Part shown: positions 35,288 through 45,578 of the stretch, piece by piece | Layout: each line of letters starts with the position of its first letter | Numbering within the stretch: position 1 is the first letter of the stretch | Origin: Linnemannia elongata | Lineage: Eukaryota; Mortierellomycota; Mortierellomycetes; Mortierellales; Mortierellaceae | Reading direction: 5' to 3' | Assembly (NCBI GenBank): GCA_036320915.1 | Contig: JAXBDG010000018.1 | Span: 186,001 to 250,000, forward strand | DNA length: 64,000 nucleotides | The notes under the pieces: generated by a model | Database searches by the model: none | What the model was told of the DNA's origin: nothing | Seen by the model: the letters and a program-made list of their open reading frames with translations, nothing else | Program-made: the position numbers and the translations under genes

Positions 35288-35996
35288 CTCCTGCATCGCT
35301 TCTTCTTGTCCAATCCTTTAATACAAATATGGACTGTTTTAACATGCTTGGATTCCTGGGATTTTCGTCGACTCTGACGTAGAGAGGGAATCCTTCCTGT
35401 GTTTTCATTTATGTTTTCACTTATGCTTCCAAATATCCTTTTCCCTGGCTTGGAAGGGGAAGAAGAGGGAGGTAGAGGGGTCATGCGGTGCAAACTCAAA
35501 AATAATTTCTTCCCTCACGCGCATCTCGCAAGGGATTTCTAGTACCTTGGCCGTTTTTTTCTTTTGAGTCGAATCGACTGTTGCACAAAGCACACGTAAC
35601 GAGTGGAGAGACAGGAGAGAGGGAGAGACGGGCAGGAATGCTTCCTCAGCCCATGCATCCACCTGGTCATACAGAAGGAAGTAAAAAAAATATGAATGCA
35701 GCAAAGAGACAAAATATGAACTTCAATGATGAACAATCGTTAGTCCACACGTGGGGGTCTTTCCTTTAGTATGTTATACTCAAGAAGATCACTACAAGAA
35801 GGAGAGAAAAAAAAGGATATAAAAGAGACCAACCCGCACTCCACTTTTCTTTCATCATCAAATCCAATAACTCATCCTTCACAACAAAACGAACAACAAC
35901 AACCACACAGTTATTCGACAACAGCAAGATCCACACCGCAACCACTATCACTGTTCACACAACAATAGCAGCGTCACAGACAGCACCAGCGCAAAA
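35288..35996. promoter_or_regulatory. intergenic region with TATA box at 35818-35825
   Basis: TATAAAAG at 35818-35825 lies 179 bp before the ATG at 35997, so it is the likely core promoter of that gene. The left part is the 3' flank of the gene ending at 35287. No gene in between. Confidence 0.5.
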
Positions 35997-36599
35997 ATGC
36001 TAGCAACGGGCGCAATCGTCGGTATCGTCCTAGGGTCCTTAGCCGTCGCCTCGATTCTCATCTACTTCCTCATTCGCTGCCTCAAACGCGACGGACGTCC
36101 ATCCACCGTTACCCACCACAAGAGCAGGAACGTCGTTACTGAGAAGCCGAGTAATGTCAAGCCCGACATCTTGGTTACCATTCCCTCTGTGTCCACGACC
36201 ACCACGGTGACTCCCCGGTCTGCTCCTACTGCGCCCAAGCCCAAGGCAAAGTCCAAGCCCACGACATCGTCTACTCCGAGGAACAACTACAAGAGCTCGT
36301 CGTCTTCGAATTACCGATCGGGAGGAGGTGGTTACACGTCTACATCTTACTACTATGGAGGCGACTCGTCTGGACTTGGCGATTCGGGCGGCTATAGCTG
36401 GGGTGGGGATGGTGGCTGCTCCTCGGGAGGTGGCGGACATTCAGGAGGGCATGGCGGACATTCAGGAGGGCATGGCGGACATTCAGGAGGGCATGGCGAT
36501 GGAGGAGGATGCGGAGGAGGATCGTCTGGTGGTGACGGAGGTGGTGGTGGTGGAGGTGATGGTGGCGGAGGAGGAGGTGGTGGTGGTGGCGGCGACTAG
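35997..36599 (+). CDS. small membrane protein with glycine-rich tail
   Basis: 200 residues. A transmembrane helix occupies about residues 4-26 (TGAIVGIVLGSLAVASILIYFLI), followed by RCLKRDGR as a positive stop. A Ser/Thr/Pro/Lys-rich linker leads to a Gly/Ser/Tyr tail with three perfect GHSGGHG-type repeats (the 18-bp unit near 36437-36490) and a final run of Gly. No domain recognised. Same layout as the two preceding genes, but without a PPxY motif. Expression is likely strong and TATA-driven given the box at 35818. Confidence 0.65.
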   Translation: MLATGAIVGIVLGSLAVASILIYFLIRCLKRDGRPSTVTHHKSRNVVTEKPSNVKPDILVTIPSVSTTTTVTPRSAPTAPKPKAKSKPTTSSTPRNNYKSSSSSNYRSGGGGYTSTSYYYGGDSSGLGDSGGYSWGGDGGCSSGGGGHSGGHGGHSGGHGGHSGGHGDGGGCGGGSSGGDGGGGGGGDGGGGGGGGGGGD

Positions 36600-36769
36600 A
36601 CCTGCCTGCTCTCAGGCTCTTCTCTTTCTTTCTTCATTTGGTTTCACCAGATGTGGAACGCAATAAGGTATCGAAAAGCAAGCTTGCGTAAATAAAAACG
36701 CGTTATATATATCTGACCTATATGTACAGTACCTGCATTGTCGTCTCTCCTTTGTTTCAACCTGAATCG

Positions 36770-38100
36770 TGGCTGATCCATCAACTTTATCAGTCTTTCA
36801 CCGCTCTCAGTTTGTCGCGTCTCCAAAGTCTCAGGTACAAAACACCGTTATGTTTACCACAAACTTATGTATGACCTGTTATTATTATGATTACCCTTCC
36901 AGGGTTAAGACAATGACGTCAATAGCGACTTCTTGCGGCTCTGCAGCTATAATCTGGAACCTCATACATGGATTTCGAAACTCATTTCTCTCTCTCTTCC
37001 TCTCCGCCATCCAGCAAGGAACAAGGACAGGGACAAGGACAGGAACCACACAAGTTCACATTCATAACCCACTCCCCTCTTCCTTCTCTCCCTCTTCCCC
37101 TTTCTTCACCCAGATTCCTGCTCTTCAACCCACCTTTCCAATATCGTCTTTCTTTCTTCTCGTCTACTTTCCGCTGCTCTCATTCCTGCCTTGTACCATT
37201 CACTTCCTTCCTCTTTTTTTCACATTCATTCCTCTCCTCCAAAACAAACAATCACAGTCTCTCTTTACTTTCTTCTCTTCACCTCCCTTCCTTCCTCTCG
37301 TGTTGTCTCCATCCCCCTTAAAAGTCATTGCTTACCTTGTCCTCCACCCAGACTCCTCCCTCTCTCTTGGTGGCTTGTCTCCTTTTATTTGTTTACTCAA
37401 TCCCCTGTGCATGTTGCCCTATCTCTCCTTTCCCAGCCTCCATTCTTGCAACGGTCGCAAACGCTATCAATCCTACTATCCCTCCTTTCAACTTGATGAT
37501 ATTATAACCTGTGATTCAGCCCTCAAGTGGCGACGAGCTGAACTGGACCTTTGAGCAAGCGGGACATCGACAGGACAAAGTCGAGGACACTAGTGCAAAC
37601 AAGGAGACCGAGGACATCGCCCCTATGAACGATCATATCCATCTGGCACGAGTACAGAATGCTTCCAGCCCGTTTTCTCTGTCGTTTTCTTAGAGGGGGT
37701 GAAGGTTGCACCTCTCTCCGATGCATCCGGAGACCTCGAGCCCACATGGAGAAAAAGGATTCAACGAGTTGAAGATCACCCTACGCAGCAGCTCTCACCC
37801 CTCTCTTTGCTCCCGTGTTGGTGTTGGTGTTGGTGGTGGCAAAGAGGGACAGGTCGTGTTTGGGGGCTTGAGCGACAAAATCTGGTCAGATAATTAGGTT
37901 GATCCTCAACTCCACTTGCCCTTACCTCGTTATGTGTGCTCTGTGGAAGGTTCCTCTTGAGTCCGAAAAACGCAAGAGAGTAGACCTTTTTCCAAGGCGA
38001 TCTTGGTACTGGAGTGACACGCACATCGTTACTAAGTCCCGTATGGGATTGATGAAGTCTACATAGACAAGACCTATTTGACTTATGGAGATCTTTCTCT
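36770..38100 (+). repeat. inverted repeat, left copy (about 1.3 kb)
   Basis: Matches the reverse complement of 50250-53240 once the LINE at 51492-53122 is removed. Similarity is strongest at 36905-37900 and fades at both ends. Shared landmarks include the palindrome TGACGTCA (36914-36921), a GCTATAA TATA-like element, a long CT-rich leader, a 60-codon frame at 37511-37693 (first codon GTG; DELNWTFEQAGHRQDK) and a 63-codon frame at 37706-37897. Both frames are open in both copies, but I do not recognise the product and cannot say whether it is coding. It may be a duplicated promoter plus a short gene. Confidence 0.85.
36914..36921. promoter_or_regulatory. CRE-type palindrome TGACGTCA, also at 51419-51426
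   Basis: A perfect bZIP (CREB/ATF-type) palindrome kept in both copies of the inverted repeat, about 35 bp before a TATA-like GCTATAA. It suggests the repeat carries a promoter. Binding is not shown. Confidence 0.4.
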
Positions 38101-39234
38101 AGGCCATTCATCCTTTGGTTCGGTGAGCAGCAAGTCAAGTCCAGTCTATCAAGCCAAGATTCCAGGTATGGATAGATCATTTTACTTTGCGAAGGACTTC
38201 GCAGAGAACATCAAATGGTTATGTAAATAAGTATGGGTCATAGTCTGCCAACTTGTACTGAATATGGACATCAAAAGCCTGCGTTCGAACACAAGGCATC
38301 GATCAATCTGGATTGGAGTCGACCAAGATAGGCGAAAGTGAACTCTAGTGACGACGTCTTCCTTCGTTGAATGTTCAATGAGCTTGTTGGTACGAGCTGA
38401 CAATGCGACTAGTCATCTGTGGCGAAATCGCTTTGTCGCTATGCAACATAGAATGGGTAGGGCAGATAGTCCAAGCCTATTTCTTGACCAACTGCACCAT
38501 TGTAGAGTATATGAAGCCCAGACAATAGGGCTATCAGGAAACTTTCTCCGATTTTTTTTTTTTTTTTTTTTGAAATGGTGAAGTGAGCTTTAGAGAGAAT
38601 GAAGACGCAGTAAAAAAAAGAGAATGAAGACGCAGTAAAAAAAAAGAGAAGCAGCCACTCTTTCGAGGCGCAATTAAACCCATGTGTCTCTTAAGCTGGC
38701 TGGATGCCTTCTTTACCAGCCAGTGAATACAACTGCTAGGGATATTTGTGCCTATGATTCCTCGGCTCTGGAATGGATCGTTTGATGTTCAGTCGTAATG
38801 AAGCGAGGATGAGAACTCTTGGAATGACAGTGACCATCAGGAAAGATAAGGTTCACCATAAATATAACTGGCTTGTTCTGCCCCAGCCCACCCTTTACGC
38901 TTCATAAGGTACCGGTAGCCCATGGTCTTTTTCTTTCTTTTTCTCTTTAATTTTCTCTCTCATTATCTCCTCTCCATCTTTTACAGTTCCTCACATCCCT
39001 CTCCACCGTTCTGACTTCTATCCGATCCCCACACATTTCTCTTCCATCGCTCACTCTTGCCATTCTGCTCCTCCATTCCTATCCAACTCCTCGTCCCTGA
39101 ACCAATTCCTCGTTGATAAGATCATGACACGTCCATCCGGCGCACATATACCGATCAACTAACAAACCAACAAGCTAGCAGAAATCTGCGCAACAAACAA
39201 TCTCCCAAATCCTCAGCACTTCCCAAAATCCGTC
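38101..39234. promoter_or_regulatory. upstream region of paralog A with conserved promoter block
   Basis: Contains an 18-T run (38554-38571), two direct copies of a 25-bp unit (38594-38618 and 38619-38643) and, at 38839-38874, the block AGGAAAGATAAGGTT followed by ATAAATATAACTGGCTT. The same block lies upstream of paralog B at 42274-42312. It combines a GATA motif and a TATA-like element. A CT-rich leader follows to the ATG at 39235. Confidence 0.55.
38594..38643 (+). repeat. two direct copies of a 25-bp unit
   Basis: AGAGAATGAAGACGCAGTAA plus an A-run, repeated head to tail. Next to an 18-T run, so likely a slippage product. Confidence 0.85.
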
Positions 39235-41366
39235 ATGAGCATGCCAATCCCCATTTACACAAACCCTTGTATGGTCTCCACCCGAGTCCCCTCAATCTTT
39301 TACCTCGCAGGAGTCGCAGAGCCTTCCAGCGGCCTCCTCGAAGTCCACACCATCGACCTCTCCAACATTTCCAGTCCCAAAATCACCATATTCGGTATAA
39401 ATCAAAACCAGGCGTGGCTCAAGTCAGCTCCCAAGCACTGCTACGCATTTCTGGGGGACCAAGGAACCAACACAAACTCGCCATTTCATATCCAACAGCT
39501 GTCCTCTGATTTCACGAATGGTGCGCATGTGTTTTCGAACGGAACGGTCGAGAACCCCTTTAAAATCGATAATGTAAAGTTCAATTTTGCTAAGAATTTT
39601 GCTATTGTTGGAGCTACCGGCCGGTATGCTTTTGCGATGGTGCATGCGACTACGCCGGTGGGGTCTGAGTGGTTGAGTGTGCGCTTGGAGACCTCTACAG
39701 CAGTGGAGACTCATTATCGGTAAGATTATCATACGAACAGTTAGTTTCATTTTGCGAATCATGACCTCTCTCACTCTCTTTTCAACTCGCCCCTCCCCTC
39801 TGAACGAAACACTAACATTCATTTATTCAACCTTTACGATGCGAAAACAAAACAACAAAAAAAACAAAATAGTACTCATTTGCCAACCACTCTCACAAAC
39901 ACGCCACTGCTCACAGTTGGGACGTACATACCACGTTCAGAAGCGCCTGGTACCGACTACGTTATCGTGTTTGACAAAAACGGTGGGGGATCGATTTTCC
40001 CAACATCTAGCTTCGATACCTCAATTAATGCCACTACGCCATTTTATTACGACTTGGGATCCCCTCAACCTGTGCAGATGGCTGGTATTTCTCTCACTCA
40101 AAAGGCTTTTGCTGCCAACTTGGCCGACACAGCCTATGTCTTTGACCAGGTATGCTCACTATATGCATCGTCCTTGTCAGGGATATTGTATGCTTTTGAC
40201 AGTTCATTGATATTCATATCCAACCGTCGAATCCCCTTTCATCTCTCTCATACAAGGCTGCCGATGGCTCCATGGTGCTGTACTCTATCAACCCAAGTCA
40301 GTCTACTGCTTTGCAAAAAGTTACTATGAACGGCATCCCTCCACCATTCGCTCAATATATGACCGCTGCAACATCGAGCTCTTATATCGCCCTGTACTCG
40401 GTCGACAATAATGCCTCCAGAATCAACTTGTTTGATGTTGGCAGTAAAGCCTGGACCGGAAGCACTCCTCTCTACACCAGCAGTGGGTCTCTTCCCTCTC
40501 CCACCAACGGTACGTCCCCTGATGGCTCGAGCGCTCCACTAGGAGCTATCATCGGAGGAGCTGTTGGCGGTGTTGTTTTGATTGCCCTTGTACTATTCTT
40601 TGTCATCCGTCGTCGTCGTGGAGGGTACAAGAAAGCGGACGGTAACGAGGCAGTCTCACAAACAATCGAATACTATGACCACGAGATGCCCAAGTTGGCT
40701 GAGAACTATGTTGTCCAACAGCCTGAACCCCACCGTCTCCAACAACAACAACAACAAGTCCCCTACACGCTCCCTCAAGATGCCTACACGAAGAGCCTTC
40801 AGTCGTCACACTACAACTCCCATGTCGATCCAAACTTGGTCTACGCCACCGGCAATAGCCAATCGATGATGACAAATCTACCCGTCTACGAGGTCCAGTC
40901 TATCGTTGGAGTCAATCCACATCCCTACCTCCAGCCATATAGCCTCGCGTCTACCGTGGCCTCTACACGGTCGTCCCCCACCCTCTTCCAGGAACAGGCA
41001 TCACACAGTTATGAAGGAGCGACCGAGGGCAGTCCATTGACGGCCTATGAGACTGTACCCAAGGTCCGTGGTTCTCCTCAAGCTACTATCTCCGAGACCA
41101 CTGAGTCGCCCGACTCTTCTCATCTAGTTCCTCGCAACCCTCTGACGGCCTATGAAACTTTACTCAAGGCCCGTGGTTCTCCACATGCTACTATCACCGG
41201 CGCCACTGAGTCGTCGGACCCTTCACAGCCGGCACCTCGCAACCCTCTGACGGCCTTTGAAACTTTACCCAAAGCCCGCGGTTCTCCACATGCTACTATC
41301 ACCGACACCGCTGAGTCGTCCAATTTTTCACAGACAGCACCTCGCAACTCTCCGACGAATGATTAG
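39235..41366 (+). CDS. paralog A: single-pass membrane protein with large ectodomain
   Basis: Exons 39235-39719, 39873-40149 and 40257-41366, giving 624 codons and 623 residues. A fold of about 330 residues comes first (TNPCMVSTRVPSIFYLAG, LLEVHTIDLSN, VGTYIPRS, INLFDVGSKAWTG), followed by a Ser/Pro/Thr linker and a membrane helix at about 348-372 (GAIIGGAVGGVVLIALVLFFVI), then RRRRGG. The cytosolic tail is Gln/Pro-rich, with TNLPVYEVQS and three 35-residue repeats at 514-618. Motifs of the FD-x-x-x-x-x-W type suggest a Kelch-like propeller; this is inference. No signal peptide is visible at the N-terminus. Intron positions match paralogs B and C exactly. AATAAA follows near 41485. Confidence 0.8.
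41034..41348 (+). repeat. three tandem 105-bp units in the tail of paralog A
   Basis: Units 41034-41138, 41139-41243 and 41244-41348, each 35 codons (PLTAYET..K.RGSP.ATI...ES...PRN). Paralog B has one unit only, so the array grew in A after the duplication or shrank in B. Confidence 0.9.
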
Positions 41367-42675
41367 AACATTGTCCTTCTTTCTATTTGCTCCTTCCGTT
41401 CCTGTATAGTAGCTGTTCAAACAAATAATCAGCATGTAGAAAAATACAGGCCTCCGCTCTTATACTCGCACCTGTGGAGATCAAGAATAAAACAAGCAAT
41501 CAAAAAAGCTCTCGTCGTTTTGACGAAGCGCATCTCCAAAGATGGTGCATGCTCACCGGCATTGATTACTTGCTCGTTCCCCATAATTTTTTCCTAACTA
41601 CACCTAAACAGGTATGAAGCGCGCTTTGGCTTGAAAACGGGGACCAATTTCAACTTTTTCCCGCGCCTCAAATTCCATTCATTACTTATGCATGAATACA
41701 AACCGGGATACCTTTTAACCTCCAAAACCCGGTATGGAGAATTTGAGAGCAGCTGCAGGTAACACTGATCCCCTCTACATTTGCCGCATCACCGCCACTT
41801 TATATCTTTTTCTGGGATGTCCAAGCCTCTTTCCTTCGCTTTCTGTTCGATCCGCCATTGCGGCCAGTCGTATGCAGCTATGCAGCTAAGCCAATTTCCC
41901 GTTTTCAAAGTAAACTATGGTCAGGGCAGATGGCTTTTCTAGTTCCTATGGTAAGGCTACCAGTGACCTTTCTCTGGAATTTTTTTTATCAGTTTTGACA
42001 TGTTGGAAATGCGAGCAATTGAGAGACGAAGGAACAGCAGAATCAACAACGATCACCATGAATAAAATGGAAGCGGAGCCATCTCAATCGACATTCACCA
42101 CCGTTGAATGATCTCCAAACTCTAAGTGTTGGTAGGACTCATTCTCGACCAGCCTATGAACAAAAATACCAGGGATACTCATCTTCAATTTCTCGGTTTG
42201 AGATGGACTATTGCCTGGTTTTCCCATTACGAAGTGGTGATGGGAATGGCGGTCAAAAACTGGCAGTGCCATTGAGGAAAGATAAGGTTTGTGGTAAATA
42301 TAACTGGCTTAAGTTGCCTCAGCCCGCCATTCACCTCTCACAAGATATAACTTGCCTATGGTTGTCATCCTTTCTTTTTTTTCTTTACTTTTTCTTTCCT
42401 CTTTGACTCCTCTCTTGAACTCCTCTCCATACCCTGTACAGTTCTTCAATCCTCAATTCTCAATTCTCTCCACCATTCGCCATCCACCATCCACCATCTA
42501 ATTTCTCAAATCGACACCTTTTACTTTCATTCCACCATCTCACCACTGTCCTCCACATTCTTAACACCCAAGCCCTCCATCTGCTGCGCACACACACACA
42601 CACCAAAAACTCAACAGAAAAGTTGTGCAACAAACAAGCAAATCCTCAAATCCACGTCACTTCCCAAAGTCCGTC
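41367..42675. promoter_or_regulatory. spacer between paralogs A and B with the duplicated promoter block
   Basis: From about 42130 the sequence resembles 38700-39234 upstream of paralog A, with the block GAGGAAAGATAAGGTT...TAAATATAACTGGCTT at 42274-42312 best kept. The duplicated unit therefore includes the promoter. The left part holds the 3' end of A. A CT-rich leader and a CA repeat (42587-42602) precede the ATG. Confidence 0.6.
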
Positions 42676-44609
42676 ATGAGCATGCCAATCCCCATTTACA
42701 CAAACCCTTGTATGGTCTCCACCCGAGTCCCCTCAATCTTTTACCTCGCAGGAGTCGCAGAGCCTTCCAGCGGCCTCCTCGAAGTCCACACCATCGACCT
42801 CTCCAACATTTCCAGTCCCAAAATCACCATATTCGGTATAAATCAAAACCGGGCGTGGCTCAAGTCAGCTCCTAAGTACTGCCACGCATTTCTAGGGGAC
42901 CAAGGTGCCAACACAAACTCGCCATTTCATATCCAACAACTGTCCTATGATTCCCCGTATGACACGCATGTGTTTTCGAACGGAACGGTCGAAAGCCCCT
43001 CTAGATTCAGTGATGTAGAGTTCAATTTTCCTAAGAATTTTGCTATTGTTGGAGCTACGGGCCGATTTGCCTTTGCGCTGGCACAAGGGACTACGACGGT
43101 TGGGTCTCAGTGGTTGAGTGTGCGCTTGGAGACGTCCATGGCTGAGGAGAGTCGATACCAGTAAGTTTATCACACGGACAGCTGATTTTATTTTACGAAC
43201 CATGAAGTGCGCTCACTCTCTTTTCACTTTACCCCTTCCCTCCTCAGAACAAAACACTAACGCTCATTTATTCAACCTCCGTGAAAACAAAAAACAAAAA
43301 ATAGCGATCGGTTGCCGACCATTCTCACAAACACGCCACTGCTCACAGTTGGGACGTACATACCACGCTCAGCAGCACCTGGTACCGACTACGCCATCGT
43401 GTTTGACAAAAACGGCGGAGGATCGATTTTCCCAACATCTAGCTTCGATACCTCAGTTAATGCCACTGCGCCATTTTATTACGACTTGGGATCCCCTCAA
43501 CCTGTGCAGATGGCTGGTATTTCTCTCACTCAAAAGGCTTTTGCTGTCAACTTGGCCGACACAGCCTATGTCTTTGATCAGGTATGCTCATTATATGTAC
43601 CGTCCTTGTCAGGGGTTTTGTATACTTTTGACAGTTCACTGAAATACTTATCCGATCGTTGAATCCCCTTTCATCTCTCTCATACAAGGCTGCCGATGGC
43701 TCCATGGTGCTGTACTCTATCAACCCAAGTCAGTCTACTGCTTTGCAAAAAGTTACTATGAACGGCACCCCTCCACCATTCGCTCAATATATGACCGCTG
43801 CAACATCGAGCTCTTATATCGCCCTGTACTCGGTCGACAATAATGCCTCCAGAATCAACTTGTTTGATGTTGGCAGTAAAGCCTGGACCGGAAGCACTCC
43901 TCTCTACACCAGCAGTGGGTCTCTTCCCTCTCCCACCAACGGTACGTCCCCTGATGGCTCGAGCGCTCCACTAGGAGCTATCATCGGAGGAGCTGTTGGC
44001 GGTGTTGTTTTGATTGCCCTTGTACTATTCTTTGTCATCCGTCGTCGTCGTGGAGGGTACAAGAAAGCGGACGGTAACGAGGCAGTCTCACAAACAATCG
44101 AATACTATGACCACGAGATGCCCAAGTTGGCTGAGAACTATGTTGTCCAACAGCCTGAGCCCCACCGGCTCCAACAACAACAACAAGTCCCCTACACGCT
44201 CCCTCAGGCTGCCCACGCGCTTCCTCAAGATGACTACGCCATGAGCCCTCAGTCATCCCACTACAGCACTCACACCGCTCCTAACTTGGTCTACGCCACC
44301 AGTAATATCCAATCGCCAATGACGAATATACCCGTCTACGAGGTCCAGTCTATGGTAAGAACTACCCAAGATCCCTACCTCCAGCCTTACACCTATGCGC
44401 CTCCAACTGCGGGCTCTGCGCATGCGTCTCCTACTTTCTTACAAGAACAGGTAGCGCAAAGTTATGAAGGAGTGACCGAGGGTAGTCCATTGACAACATA
44501 TGAATCTGTACCCAAGGTCCGCGGCTCTCCACAGGCTACTATTGTTAGTGCGAATGTGTTGTCCGAATCATCACAGTCAGTACCTCGGAACCCTCAGATG
44601 AATAGTTAG
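42676..44609 (+). CDS. paralog B: single-pass membrane protein with large ectodomain
   Basis: Exons 42676-43160, 43305-43581 and 43689-44609, giving 561 codons and 560 residues. Exons 1 and 2 have the same lengths and phases as paralog A (485 and 277 nt). The start MSMPIPIYTNPC and the membrane helix at about 348-372 are identical to A. Positions 43661-44158 differ from A by one base in 498, and the first 195 or so nt of exon 1 by one base, while the rest is clearly diverged. The tail has TNIPVYEVQS and one copy of the 35-residue unit. The start at 42676 is preferred over the in-frame 42625 because A has only this one. Function unknown; possibly a surface sensor. Confidence 0.8.
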
Positions 44610-45578
44610 AACGTCAATAGCATTGTTTTCCAGGGTCTACCAGCTTCCAGCACCACCGTCTCGTCACCCACCAATGATCGCTTCCCACAATCGCGTTCTG
44701 GGGATGTTGGCCTAGCTGTCAATTCCATTTTCAGTTCAATTGGGAACTAAGCCACCCAAACTTGATCATATGCCTTGGGACTCCCCTAGTTTCAACAACC
44801 TTCTTCAACATTCTCATTTTTCACAACATCAACCTCAACTGTGAGTGCAACAACTACTCTACAATATCTCAACCCGCAATATCTGGCAATAAAATATCTT
44901 CTCTTCCCTAACGCCTGCCTTTTGGATTGAGTTCTGGAAGATCAAGATCTCTCACAACGCGCGTAAAGTCTGGTGGTGCCTGCTGATAAACAAGGTACTG
45001 CCTGGTCGTTCAACTCTGCCCTCCCATATATTGTCGACAGCGCCATCTGTCGAGTCTGCCAGTACATGCGGAGATGAGTTGGCACCTTATCTTCAGCCGT
45101 CCCAAGAAGCTGGAGGTTTAGCAGGAGGCACTCTCGAGATATGTGGAGGAGAGAATCTGTGTTGCTTCTCAGTGGCTGGCCCACCCTCTTCACCCTCTTC
45201 ACCCTCTTCACTCTATTCACTCTCTTCATCTATATAAACGGTAGTAGTCACCAATTTATGTATGTATTTATCCTAAGTGATAAATAAAGATTCCTCACCC
45301 CAGCCTGTTCATATCACAAACTGAACAGCAGACTACGTCTGCATCCTCATTCTCACCAGCTCAGAGATCATTGAGCCCGCGATAGATCCCCCATCTTTTG
45401 CCTCTCGCTCGGGGCCACCCCCCCCCCCCCCCCCCCCCCCCAACCTGTCAATCGAGCTGTCAGTCGCCGCGCTGGTTGCACTCTTGAACTCCTCCGCATG
45501 GGGCCAGGCGCCACTCACCATTGACATTGAAGAAACAAAAACGAATCCTTGGCTAGCCACAAGCAAGTTCATATAATA
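44610..45578. other. intergenic region with minisatellite and C24 run
   Basis: No intact gene. It includes a 9-bp repeat (CACCCTCTT and variants) at about 45182-45228 and a run of 24 C at 45418-45441. An 80-codon minus-strand frame at 45333-45572 ends near the coiled-coil pseudogene and might be its last exon, but I cannot show that. Confidence 0.5.
45418..45441 (+). repeat. homopolymer of 24 C
   Basis: Counted directly. Unusual because the other long homopolymers in the window are A/T (T24 at 46981-47004, T32 at 62514-62545). Confidence 0.9.

Noticed and set aside
36769..37554. 261-codon frame over the left inverted repeat
   Set aside because: Consists mostly of translated CT-rich leader; the corresponding frame in the right copy differs in length through small indels.
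38270..38310. GTTCGAAC sequence resembling a tRNA T-loop
   Set aside because: The neighbouring bases do not form a T-stem or acceptor stem and no box A lies upstream at the right distance.
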